Notes under the pieces: generated by a model
What the model was told of the DNA's origin: nothing
The model's input: the letters and a program-made list of their open reading frames with translations, nothing else
Database searches by the model: none
Part shown: positions 1 through 10,500 of the stretch, piece by piece
How positions within the stretch are numbered: the stretch's first letter is position 1
Layout: each line of letters opens with the position of its first letter
Position numbers and translations under genes: made by a program
From: Gonium pectorale
Lineage: Eukaryota > Chlorophyta > Chlorophyceae > Chlamydomonadales > Volvocaceae
Direction of reading: 5' to 3'
Length of the DNA: 20,130 nucleotides
Assembly (NCBI GenBank): GCA_001584585.1
Contig: LSYV01000013.1
Location: forward strand, 2,310,775 to 2,330,904

Positions 1-2128
1 CCCCTATCCTGCCGCCCTCTCCCCCACACCGCCGCCGTATAGCGGCCTCCTGAGCCCCCCGACCCCGATAGCGGGGACCTACAGCCCACCCCCATCTTCC
101 AGCTTCTCCTACCCGCCGTCACGGTACCCGCCTCCGTCGCCGCCGTACCCATCTCCGTTGCCGCCGCCGAGCCCGCCGTCGCCGCCGCCGAACCCGCCGT
201 CGCCGCCGCCGAGGCCGCCGTCGCCGCCGCCGTCCCCGCGACCGAGCCCACCGGCGCCGCCATCGCCGCCGTTGCCGCCGAGCCCTCCGCTGGTTCTGGA
301 GCTGCACCTGTCCTTCATCTACCGCAACCGCATGGAGTGGAGCCGCTGGCTGGTGCAGCAGGACTCGACGTGCCTCTTCCTGCGAGCCGCCACCGCGGCC
401 GCGACCTGCGACGTCGGCTGGGACCGCTCGCTGGCAGAGGACGGTCTGGCCAGCTCCTTCGCCGTCGCCCTCACACAAGCCGTCGGTTCGTCTGCCGAGG
501 CATTCCAGCGCAATGTAAGAGCAGCCGGAGACGGTACCTGTACTTCAGTCGGTGGTGTGTTATGTATGCGTGACGGAGTGCGCGAAACGTGTATAAAAGG
601 AGACATCGAGCAAATTTTGTGTTGTGTCTGCATGTCTGTGAATCGAACGGGATGTGGGTCATGGTGGGGAGGGGCGAGCGGTGTAGCGGGGCGAGTGGCT
701 GCCTGCGGGGCAACACAGCGTGCTATGCTGGTGTCTCGCCAAGAGGTATTACGGTACTCTGCCCAATGCCCTCCCCACACGCTTGTCTTGCCGGCACGAT
801 CCCTCCTCCCTCCCCCATGTTCCTCCTTTCCCGCAGATTCAAAAGCTGGTGGACGAGCCGGACGGCGTACTAGGCGCGTCGTACAGGTTTCTGTACAGCG
901 TAACTGACGTACGCGTCGCGTGGCCGTCGCCGCCGCCGTCGCCGCCGTTGCTGCCGCCTCCGCCGCCGTCGCCAAGCCCGCCGCCGCGGCCTCCTTCGCC
1001 GCCCTCGCCTCCGCGGCCGCCGCCCTCACCACCCCTGCCGCCTCCCCAACCGCCGTCGCCGCCGTTGCCGCCCCATCCGCCGCCGTCCCCACCGCCTCCG
1101 CCTCCACCGCGCCCGCCCGGCATTCCCCCAAGTCCGCCGCCGCCCCCACCAAGCCCGCTGCCGCCGTCGCCTCCGACACCGCCACCTCCCAACCCACCAC
1201 CCCCAAGCCCGCCGCCCCCGGAACCTCCGCCACCCAGTCCCCCGCCACCGAATCCGCCGCCGCCCAGCCCACCTCCTCCCCCCAGCCCGGCTCCCCCGAG
1301 CCCGCTGCCACCAGGGCCCCCGCCTCCGTCGCCGCCACCCCCCAGCCCTGATCCGCCCTCGCCCCTGCCTCCCAGCCCCAGCCCGCCCAACCCGCCTCCC
1401 CCGCCCCCCAGCCCGCCCCCTCCTCGGCCGCCCGAGCGGCGCGGCAAGCTGGGCACGTGCTACAAGTACGTGGTGTGGTGCATGGGCGGATTCAGGGAGC
1501 TGTACGACCTCGTGCTGGATCCGTACGAGCTGACAAACAGGTACGGCAGTGTCGGGCGCGAGCAGACGGTGACCGCATGCCCCTCTGACGCGAAACGCGG
1601 CGAGTCCATGAGCCAGGTACCTGCAAGCCCAACCGATCAGATGTCGCCATGCCTTCTCGGGCCATACCTCCCTCCCGCCCGGACCGTCCCTTTCCTGCAC
1701 TAGCATCGCACACTCCCCCCTCCCCGCTCCCCTACCTCTCCCTCCTGTGTCCCCATCCTCGCCCCGCCCCCGCCCTCGCCCCCAGGATCCCCTCGGCCCC
1801 CTCAGCGCTGTTGGACCGACTGGACGCGCTGATGACCGCGGTGGGCTACTGCCGCGGCGGCGAAGGGCAGGGCGACGGCGCCGGCAGCAGCGGCAGCGGC
1901 GGCATCAGCTGCTCCAACCCGTACGCGCTGCTGCACCCCGACGGCGACGTGAGCTCGTTCGAGGAGGCCATGGACCCCCGCCACGACGCACTATACGCAG
2001 GGCTGCGCAAGTTTGCGTTCACAAAGTGCTCGATTGCCTACAACACGGACAATGAGCGCAGCTTCGTGCTGGACCGGGCCGGCAGGCCGCCGCCGGCGCC
2101 ACCAACGTCGGGGAGGAACCGGGGTTGA
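1..2128 (+). CDS. Proline-rich extracellular matrix-type glycoprotein, 3' part (5' end outside window)
   Basis: Three exons join in phase: 2-514, 837-1540 and 1786-2128, with stop TGA at 2126-2128, giving at least 519 residues. The frame is open from base 2, so the gene starts upstream. The donor at 1541 (CAG|GTACGG) and the acceptor at 1785 rebuild an Arg codon (AG|G) and keep the frame. Order of parts: a Pro/Ser/Tyr-rich tract; a non-proline module of about 105 residues with two Cys (TCLFL, ATCDVGW); a long Pro/Ser linker (924-1434); then a C-terminal module with five Cys (GTCYKYVVWC, VGYC, SCSNPY, TKCSIAY). Ser/Pro tracts of this kind are typical of hydroxyproline-rich, secreted, O-glycosylated proteins of volvocine cell walls. 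No signal peptide is visible because the start is missing. I do not recognise the two non-proline modules, and I do not see the cysteine pattern of the pherophorin domain. Matrix location is inferred; the exon structure is well supported. Confidence 0.8.
122..291 (+). repeat. First proline/serine-rich coding tract (PPSPPPxPPSP type)
   Basis: Imperfect CCG-CCG-TCG/AGC triplet repeats encode Pro-Pro-Ser-Pro units, with Tyr near the start of the tract. The tract precedes the first non-proline module. The opposite strand shows long glycine/arginine-rich open frames that are only shadows of this repeat. Confidence 0.85.
515..836 (+). other. Intron of the proline-rich gene (phase 0)
   Basis: The donor AAT|GTAAGA and the acceptor TTTCCCGCAG|ATT fit well. 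The intron is 322 nt, rich in G/T in its first half and in C/T before the acceptor. It falls inside the first non-proline module, between AFQRN and IQKLVDE. Confidence 0.85.
924..1434 (+). repeat. Main proline/serine-rich linker, low-complexity coding repeat
   Basis: About 170 codons are almost entirely Pro and Ser, with occasional Asn, Glu, Arg, Gly, Ala and Leu. The core unit is PPPSPPPP, with variants such as PPPPEPPPP and PPPPNPPPP. It joins the two non-proline modules. In volvocine wall proteins such tracts form rigid glycosylated rods; that role is inferred here. Length variation between strains or assemblies would be expected. Confidence 0.9.
1541..1785 (+). other. Second intron of the proline-rich gene (phase 2)
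   Basis: The donor CAG|GTACGG at 1541 and the acceptor CCCCCAG at 1785 restore the frame used by the C-terminal module. A competing donor at 1617 (CAG|GTACCT) keeps the upstream frame open for 25 more codons, but it cannot join this acceptor in frame. Confidence 0.75.
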
Positions 2129-2220
2129 GCGATTCTGCGGCACAGCCCTCTAGAAGTCCCCGTTTGTTTGCACCGGTGCACAGTGGTGGCGGGGTACAGT
2201 ACACCGCGGTCGCGAGCGCA

Positions 2221-2232
2221 TGTGTGTGTGTG
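2221..2232 (+). repeat. (TG)6 dinucleotide run in the 3' UTR
   Basis: Six perfect TG units lie 93 nt after the stop codon of the proline-rich gene. In Chlamydomonas, UG repeats in 3' UTRs (seven or more units) are bound by the clock-related RNA-binding complex CHLAMY1. This run is one unit short, so function is uncertain. Confidence 0.5.
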
Positions 2233-3247
2233 CACTTACCTAACCGTTGGGGAACTGCTGTAGAACGCACGCCACTAGTCCATAGGGGTGGGGTGGGAGA
2301 GACGACAGGTGCACCCTAAGGCCATAGGGTGCACAGACAGGGGGGGAGCGCATGCAGCGAAATGACGGGGCAAGGACGGTGAATACGGCGGCGCATGGTG
2401 ACGGACTGACGGTTATGACAGGGCTTCCTTTCCGGGCCCTCGCGTGTGCAGGCAGCGTGGTGCAGTGTGGGGGATCGCATCACGCGGGGCCCACACGCAC
2501 AGGACGGGGCAAGAAGGCCACGTTTGCCCTGAGGGCTGGGCTTATCCTAGATGGCTTTCAGACGACGTCTGCAGCTACATCTGCGTCCGTATTAGCTCAG
2601 TGCTGCAATTTGTGGCAGGATGATCGTACTGGCGAGGCGACAGGGGCATTGAGCGCGGGACACGGACTGGGCGGGCTGCTGACGACAACGCGCGTGTGCA
2701 TATGCATTGCACGACATTGTGCATATGGGTTCTTCCTTCCTATTCTTCGTCATAGCTTCTGAACCCGCGGCCTGCGGCGGTACCCATCACCTTCTCGCCC
2801 TGTGGGCATCACTCTTGATGTGTTGTTGCTTTTTGCCGCCCCCAATTAGCCCGCGGGAACTACCCAAGCCTGCGGTATGTGTGTGGTGCGGGCATAACCG
2901 CCCTTGTTTAAGACTTTGTTAGCGTGCGTGTAGCACCGGGCAACCGCTAAACTTGCTATACTATTCATTATAGAAGCACAATTGGCAATGGGCGGTCTCC
3001 GGCGGTTGGGCAAGCTCGGTTGTCGCGCGCCGCATCCGGCAATCCGTGAGGTGCTGGATGTGCAGGGATGTTGACTCGACGCGTTGTTGCCACAATTGTT
3101 GAGCCCCCGAAAGGGTGCTTACGTGCATTGCCGTGTTGACCGGATTGTGCGTAGGATTGCCCAGTTATGAGCCTGACTGGGGCCATCGCTGGACCGTTGA
3201 ACCAGGCAGCACTGTGCTCCCGCACATGTAGCGTCGGTGGACGAATC

Positions 3248-3252
3248 TGTAA
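3248..3252 (+). terminator. Candidate poly(A) signal TGTAA for the proline-rich gene
   Basis: This is the first TGTAA on the plus strand after the stop at 2128. TGTAA is the standard polyadenylation motif of Chlamydomonas and its relatives, with cleavage usually 10-20 nt downstream. Confidence 0.55.
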
Positions 3253-3357
3253 AGTCCCAAGGCTTTCTTCCATCGCAATGTACTACCCATCCCATGTCAC
3301 GTGTCACACGTAGCATCATAAGAGGGGCCGCAAACAATAGGGGCCCAGAGTCTGTAC

Positions 3358-3362
3358 TTACA
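3358..3362 (-). terminator. Candidate poly(A) signal TGTAA for CAP-D2
   Basis: TTACA on the plus strand reads TGTAA on the minus strand, about 310 nt after the CAP-D2 stop at 3674. No closer copy exists. It faces the plus-strand signal at 3248, so the two transcripts probably end about 80-110 bp apart. Confidence 0.6.
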
Positions 3363-3673
3363 TTGGAGAGCGGCGGTCTTCCAACCCACACTTTCGTCAA
3401 AACGAGAATGACCCTTGCCAGTAGGCACACAACCGTACATGTACCTTGCCGACTCCCAAGCGACGACGGTCGCATCCGCCAGAAAGTCAGCCCCCCGCCC
3501 GCAATACAGCGTGTAGGTCTCGTCACAGGACCCGCGGGTCTAACCATGCACCCCACGCCGGAAAGCAAGGAGGAAGACGCACACTATCTTGGTCGTTCCT
3601 CACAGCTACACCGAGCACCTACATGAGCTGTATATGGGATTTCCGTACGCTCCTCTTTTTGGCACAGGCGACA

Positions 3674-4549
3674 CTACCGGGCCGGGCCGTCGGGGTCAGG
3701 CTTGACCCGCACACCCAACACGTTGCGCCCCAAGACTGGCCCCACGGGCATCCCCGCTGTCGCCCCCGGGTCGGGCTTGATGCGGAAGCCCCCGAATGGC
3801 ACAGGTGCGACGTTCTCCTGCTGCGCCGCCGCCGCCAGGGCTGCCGCTGCAGCGGCGGCAGCAGCGGCGGCGGGCGCAGGCGACCACGCCATGTCGTCGC
3901 CGCCGCTAGGGCCGTCCTGTTGCTGGGGCGCAGGCGTGATGGCCATGGGCGTGCCGGCGCGGGGCGCGCCGCCCGGGGTCGCGGCGGTGTCAGCAACGGT
4001 GGCCCCACGGGTCCGGCCGGATCGGCGGCCCAGGGGCGTGACGGCAGACGCGGCCGGAGCATCCTCGTCCACGTCCATGCCATCGGGGCCCTCGTCCTCC
4101 TCCCCTTCAGCGCCCTCGCTGCTCTCCGCATCCTCGTATTCATCACCGCTCTCTTCACCGTCATCGTCGTCGTCGTCGCCACCCTCGCCCACCGTGTGCT
4201 CACGCTCGGCGCCCTCGCCTGCTACAGCAGGCACGACGTCCAACTGCTCCTCCTCCTCCTGTGCGCACTCCTCGTCACGGCCCTCATCCATATCCTCATC
4301 CGCTGCCGGGTCGCCGCTCTGTGCATCAGCCTCCGCCTGTCCCTCCGCCGCTGCCGCGGCTGCGCCCGCCTCCGCCGCTGCCGTGGCTGCAGCGGCGGCC
4401 GCTTCCCTGGCGGCGGTGGCTGCTGCTTCCTGCCGCCTCTGCTCCTCCTGCAGAGAAGCGTAGGCCTCATCGAGTCGGGCCTCCCACTCCTGTACCTCAG
4501 CCTTGAGCTCATTTGTTCGATTGCTCTGGCGGCCATGCTTGGCCATGTC
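3674..4549 (-). other. CAP-D2: CAP-D2 exon 22: acidic, alanine-rich C-terminal tail
   Basis: This exon encodes residues 1234-1524. It starts with a coiled-coil-like segment (EVQEWEARLDEAYASLQEEQ). An Ala/Glu stretch follows, then a very acidic block with a run of six Asp. Next comes a Thr-Pro/Ser-Pro cluster (Thr1404, Thr1424, Thr1433, Thr1438, Ser1456), a poly-Ala run, and two similar short motifs, FRIKPDPG and VRVKPDPDG. Animal CAP-D2 tails also carry mitotic CDK sites, so a phospho-regulated tail is plausible. The long plus-strand frame across this exon is a codon-bias shadow. Confidence 0.9.
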
Positions 4550-7500
4550 CTGCAGGTGCACCACCGGGGGCAAGATGGCCGCTTCGTAAGTGTGTTGGCA
4601 GCCCCATCGTACCGGGTGCAACTGAAAGGCAAAGCCAATCTGCACTCGCCACACTACTGCCAGTCCACTCAGCTACCGGCGAGTGTTTAATGGTATAACC
4701 CCGTTACATTGCCGCCACAGACGGCGAGTATTGACTATACGAAGCAAGCACGGAGGGCGCACCTTGAAGACGTCGTACACGTGTTTGTCCCCGAGCGCGT
4801 GCTTGTACCGGCGGAAGGTCTCCATGACGGAGCGCAGCCCCTTCTCGCTGTACGGCAGCATGTCCAGGCACACCGCCAGGCCGCGCCACTCCCGGACCAC
4901 CGCCTCGTAAACACTGTACAGGCCGCCGCTGCTGCCGGTCGCCGAGGCAGCGCCCTCCGCGGTGGCCGCCGCCTGGAACTCGCACACCACGTTCTCGAAG
5001 CGCTCGCAGATGCGGACCTTGAGCGAGTCAGCCAGCTTGTCAGCCTTGATGTAGCCCAGCAGGCGCTGCGGGGGAGAGGGATCAAGCCGGGAGCGGTCCG
5101 AGCTCATATTGACAAACGCAAACGGCCCCAAGGCAGACTTGGAGGGGCACCCGCCCAACCATACCGTGACTGAAGCTCCCTTGCTGTGCCGCTGTATACG
5201 GTACCGTGCCGTTGACTAGCGCGGCCGGCAGTGGGTACAGACGTTCGGCGGCGGGCGCTACAAAACAATAAGGCACAGAGGAGGGTGATCGTTCTTGACA
5301 CCCCGTACATTACTTGCCTTCATCATCGCCCGGAAGTCCTGGTCCGCCATGGGGTCTCCGCGGGTGGACTCGGAGATGATCTCTGGCAGGTACTGATAGA
5401 CCTTGTTGGCGCCGCCCTTGGCCTGGGGCAGGGTCCCAAAAACACCATTCGGCAACGTCAATCCTTCTGCAATCCACACTATAAATGCTTGGATCGGTAT
5501 CCATTGCCCCCCAGAGATGCAGAGCCCGAAACCAGGGCCGAGGTCAGCCCGCCCGCGCCAGGACGCCGGGCAAAGCACCCCACCGGGCTGCCTCCGACGC
5601 ACCTGCTTGCTGGCCAGCGAGTTGAACAGGCGGACAGCCAGCTCACGCAGCGCCTCGCTGCGCGCCACCAGGCACCGCGCGACGTGGACCATGTGGCCCT
5701 TGGGCTTGGTCATGTCCGACAGAATGAGATGGGCCAGAATGCGCAGGCAAGTCTTGGCCACCTCTGTAGGGAGCCAGGGACCCAGGTTACTACATGTCAT
5801 GAGGTGGGGCGGCAGGCGGTGCCCGAGGAATGGAGCATTGACGGTTCTCCTTCATAACTTCACCGTGCGGACGTGAACGAACAGAGATCAAGGGCGGGCT
5901 GTGGAACTCCAGATGCAATCTGGACGCTGCTCCTGAAGACCTACCCTCGTCATCGTCGCGCAGGCACACGAACATGCTCTGCGTCCAGGGCTCTATGATG
6001 TTGGGGTGGCGGCGGCCCAGGTCGCCTAGCGCCACCAGCATGCCGCACCGCACCGCCGACGGGAGCTTGACTTTCCTGTACGTAGGGGTCAGGCGGGTTC
6101 CGCCCGACCAAACGGTAATGGCACACAAAGTCAAAAGGAAACGAGGATTGAAGCAGCTCTCGTTCCACAATTTCACTAAGGTGCAGCCTCTCGAGTCGTT
6201 GCTCTTATACTCAAGCGGCATGGAAGCATGAACAACGGCACTCCACCACCTATCCACCGCCTCGTGCCTACCCCTTGGCCAACAGCCGCGTGAAGAAGAC
6301 CCTGCAGTTGGCCTCGCAGAAGGCGCCGTCCAGCACCATCAGCTTGGCCAGCGCTGACATGGCCGACGAGGCCAGGCACGGGTCGGCCGCCAGCAGCGCG
6401 GGGTCGTGGCAGACGCCCGACACCAGCTTGCCCCACGACCCCAGCAGCCCGCCCTCCCGCATCAGCTCCGCCTCAAGCTCCTCCTGCAGCGCGTCCAGGG
6501 CGTGCTCCTGCGACGGGCGTGCGGACACCAGGGCCAACAATGTAGCAGCAATGTAGCAGATGGGTTCTGCCGGGCAAGTAGGAAGCCGGTGGGTTTGTGG
6601 GCGGCGATGACTTATGCGTCTTGCACCGATGCGTTTTGCACCAGCGGACGCAAAGGGTGGAGTCCTGACGCGAGGTTGCGGAATGCTGCAAAACCGGGCG
6701 TGTGTGCGAAAGCACCATGATGCAAGACACGGGGGCCGCGTGCACGTGAAATCTCGACTGGGAGCAGAGCGGAAGGCGCACGCATGAATTAGGAAAGGGG
6801 TGGGGTCAGCCTAGTTGGGCGCAGTCAGTGTTGTTGACAAAAACATACATTGACCCCTTCCGGGACAGGTCGCTGCCGCCTACACGTCAGCTCACCCGCG
6901 CCTGCCCCGTGCCTAGCTGGGCGTTCATGTCGTCAGCCGCCGGCCTCCCGGTGTTGGCCTCCGCGGCTGCCTTCTCCTTGGCCGACCGCTCGCGGCGCAC
7001 TCGCTTGGCGCCCGAGTCGATGAACGCCTACATGCAGAAAGGACCACCGGGTGGCATCGCACCGCCGTGACAAGTAATGACCTTTCTGGAATGCCATGAC
7101 TGGTGACAATGACGGAAACGTTGGCCATTTTCCTAAGCTGCCACCAGTGGCCGCGCTCTGCGCAAGGTGCCGGACCAGCAAGGTCATGCTGCTTACCAGC
7201 TGCTGCGTCGCCACACAGCCGACAATGAAGAGCGCCCGCGCCAGCTGCGGCGCCGAGCACGAGCCGGCCCCGTCCAGCACTGTCACCGCCAGGTGCTGCA
7301 GCAGCGGCTCCATGAGCGTGTGAGGCTCCGGGTGCAGCCGGTAGATGGCCGCGATGGCGGCCTGCGCGGCCGGCTCCCAGGATCCGCCAGTCGCCGGGAG
7401 GTGGGTGCTCACCAGCACGCTCAGCAGGTTGGACAGTGCAGCCGGCAGGTGGCTGCTAGCGGGCGGCTGTGGCTGGCCGCCGGCAGTGCGGGCCCTGGAC

Positions 7501-10500
7501 GTGTTGTGCGTGGCGAGGAGTGCGGGCGCCAGGTCGCCAAGCATGGTGGCCACGTTCCGGACCAGCATCGCGTCCTGCCGGGCACAAGATGATGAGTTCA
7601 GGGCGGCAGGATGGAGCACCAAGATAATGTTGCAGCAACTGGCGTAAGCCTTACACACAGAACTGGCAGGACGATAGGATCATGCAAATCGGTATCGACT
7701 ACTAGGTTTGTGCCGCATGGGCCACGTCGTTGGTTGAGCAAGAGCTTGGGGTGAGTTGCGGTGCACTGACCCGTGGCGGCGCATTAGTAAGGGCGGTGCA
7801 TTACCGAATGCCGTAAGCTGCTGCGCAACGCAGTCCATACGGAGCGATCCGCAGAGCCCGCCCACCTTGAGGACGACATGGCTGGTCTTTAGGATGCGCA
7901 CCAGGTGCTCCACCTCGGGCACGGCGTACTCGGGTGCGTGGCGGGCCACCATGGTGCACAGGATGGACAGCCTCCCCGCCACTTGGCGCCTCTGAGGGAC
8001 AACGGGGCAGGATGCAGGACGGCAGCGTGCGATGTGTTATTCGTGTGAATGGACATGAAACGAGCATGGCACGTGGTGGCCCTGACCACAGCGTTGACGC
8101 GTTGAGGGTGACAGGCGCACCGTGATGTTGCTGGGCAACGACGACTGCCATGAAGCAGCCTCGGCGTGCGGGGCGCCTGGCATGAGTTCCTACCACGCAC
8201 CCTTGCGCACAGCCGCCTCACCTCCTGAGCATCCTCAAGCTTGCCTTGCTCTTGCAGTACCGCCGCCTCTTGCACGTTGGTCCGGAACCACCTGAAGTAC
8301 GGCAGAATCCTTCATGCTTGCTGCACTGCGCGGAGGACTGTGCTATGAAAGGCCGTGTACCCAGGGTGCATACCATGCGAGCCTGCCTTACAGCCTAGCT
8401 GCCGTTCCGTGTCAACTTATGGTACATAGCACGAGGTCCACACATAAGTCGTTGACGCGCTGTGCTTACCGGAGCAGCCTCCGCAGCTCCTCGGGCTGCA
8501 GCACAGCGTCGTACATAACCCGGGGGTCCTTCGGGTGACGCCTGGGCCTCATGGACAGCCGCATAAGCTCCTCCAGTGCCTCCTGGTCGCACAGCGCCAT
8601 GTCACCCACCATGCCGACCAGCTTTGCAATGACCGCCTTGCTGCGGTCCTTCTGGGCGGAATTTCCTGCAGGCGTTGGGCGTCGGAGCCCGTTGCGTAAC
8701 AAATCGACGCCCGTGCTGACCATATGAGGTCAAGGTTCGAGGGCGTTAGCAAGCGCGACATGATATTGCGGCTGTGGGGGGGGCATGGGTTTGCCCGGTG
8801 GCTGGAACTCGCCTGTCGCCACCTGGAGGAAGTTGAGGAAGGCGTCGAGCACCAAGTTCTGCACAGCCTCCGATGTAGAGAAAACAAGGTGCCATACGCG
8901 ACGCCACGACTCCTGCACGCCTTGGAGGCTTTTCTACGCAGATGAAAGTGCAAACCGGCGGCATGTGGTTAACCTTTGCGAACCGCAATGGATGTAGCTA
9001 ACCGCACCCTGCATAGACGTTGTTTCCCCACTCCATGAGGCCCCCGTCGCACCTGACTGAAGAGAGTCAGCAGTTTGATTGCATTCCCTATCACAGACGT
9101 GTTGTCGGATGTGAGCAGGCCCTCTATCTCAGGCAGCGCCGCCGCCATGACCCGTGAGAACTCAAGGTATCGCTTGAACGTGGCTATGAGTGCCCGCCTC
9201 TGCGTGTAGGTTAAGTCTGCTGCGCCGGTCTGGCTCTCTGCACAGGTGTCGGAGAAAGCGACCTCGCAGAATGATCAGAGGTACAGGCTTCCATCGAAGG
9301 TGCTCAACTGAGGCCCGCACCTGGTCTGCCGTCGATCTGCGTGGGCATGATTATCGGCAGCTGGCTGGTGGGCCCGCCTCCTTCCGCTTCTATTCCTGTG
9401 GGCTTGGCATGCTGTCCGTCCTCGCCACCGAGAGGACCTGCCTCCCAGCCCGGCCCTTCCTCCTCGTCGCCATCCTCCACGACGTCAGGCCGCATGTGCT
9501 GCAGGCAACCACACAGATGTCGTTCAGGGTGCGGGCGGCTGGACTCCTGATAGCAATGCGTGTACATACAGCCTGTGCTGGGGTGCGAGCAACTGGTTCA
9601 TAGCGAGCTAGAGTGACATGACAGTTGCAGACGTAGGCCTACCGGCCCACGTCAATGACAATCCAGTACTCATGCATGTGTCTACCTGGAGGGGAAGCCC
9701 AGGCGTACCTGAAGGCGTTCCTCCTGCGTTTTGATTATCTCAAGCAGATACGTGTCCGTCAACTGGGTATCAGCCCATTTGTTTATGATCTGCAATAGCA
9801 GATCCAGCGCCGCGCCAGCGACCATGGGGCCATCGTCCAGGCGAGCTACGGCCCGCTCGGCTGCCAGAACCATGTTAGGCCAGCAGGAATCCTCCACCAG
9901 CAGTTGGATGTTGGCAAGCGCCTCCTTCCTGTACAGGCCGAGAGCAGCGCACCCAGAGCGTGGGCACATGTGCTTAGTAAGGCTATTGTTATGTGCAGTG
10001 ACTCAGATGCCTAGCGCGTGACTGAGGCAGGGCCAGCGCAACCAGACTGATACTGCGGCGCAGAGGCTGCAATGCCGCCGACATGCGCCAAGTAGTCCGC
10101 CGGAACATGGTACACGTCCTGCTCAGAATCCTACCGGACAAGGGCGGCCATGTCATTAATGCGCTCTACGATCGTGGTAGCCGCGTTGTGCATGCTGATA
10201 TGTAGCGACCGTGTGTCAGTCTCGTTTATCTTGCGCGACTCGTAGTACCGCATGAGGTGGGCCAAGCTCTGCACCAAGTGGCTGCGGATCAGCATGGCTG
10301 ACCTGGGGCCCGGGGAAGCAAAGAAGGCACCGGGGTAAGAGGTTGAGGGATATGCACTGTGACTGTACATGGCTCGTCGTGTTAGCCAGATGGCTTGATT
10401 TCAAGGGACGCTATCCTCCGCATAAAGTGTACTTGAATGGTGCGGCGTCGCTGAAACCATTAATGGCCCAATGCATCCGGTAAGTTCCCCGACCTACTGG

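Larger units (their letters stand above)
2129..3260 (+). other. Probable 3' UTR of the proline-rich gene
   Basis: About 1.1 kb lies between the stop and the first downstream TGTAA. No open frame here has coding character. It contains a (TG)6 run at 2221-2232 and a 10-bp direct repeat (TGTGCATATG) at 2695-2704 and 2718-2727. Long 3' UTRs are usual in volvocine algae. The extent is inferred from the poly(A) motif only. Confidence 0.55.

Noticed and set aside
630..655. GTTCGATTC-like T-loop on the minus strand, possible tRNA
   Set aside because: The flanking bases do not pair as a T-stem and no anticodon or acceptor arm fits; it lies in an intron.
839..1456. Long glycine-rich open frame on the minus strand (and Arg- or Ala-rich frames nearby)
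   Set aside because: It is the exact complement of the proline-rich coding repeat; triplet repeats stay open in several frames. The plus frame has splice sites and non-repetitive modules on both sides.
2352..2762. 136-codon plus-strand frame after the matrix gene
   Set aside because: It lies in the probable 3' UTR, has low coding character and no homology I recognise.
3446..4690. 414-codon plus-strand open frame
   Set aside because: It lies antisense to CAP-D2 exon 22, whose frame continues the family's C terminus in phase. The plus frame is a shadow of acidic and alanine codons.
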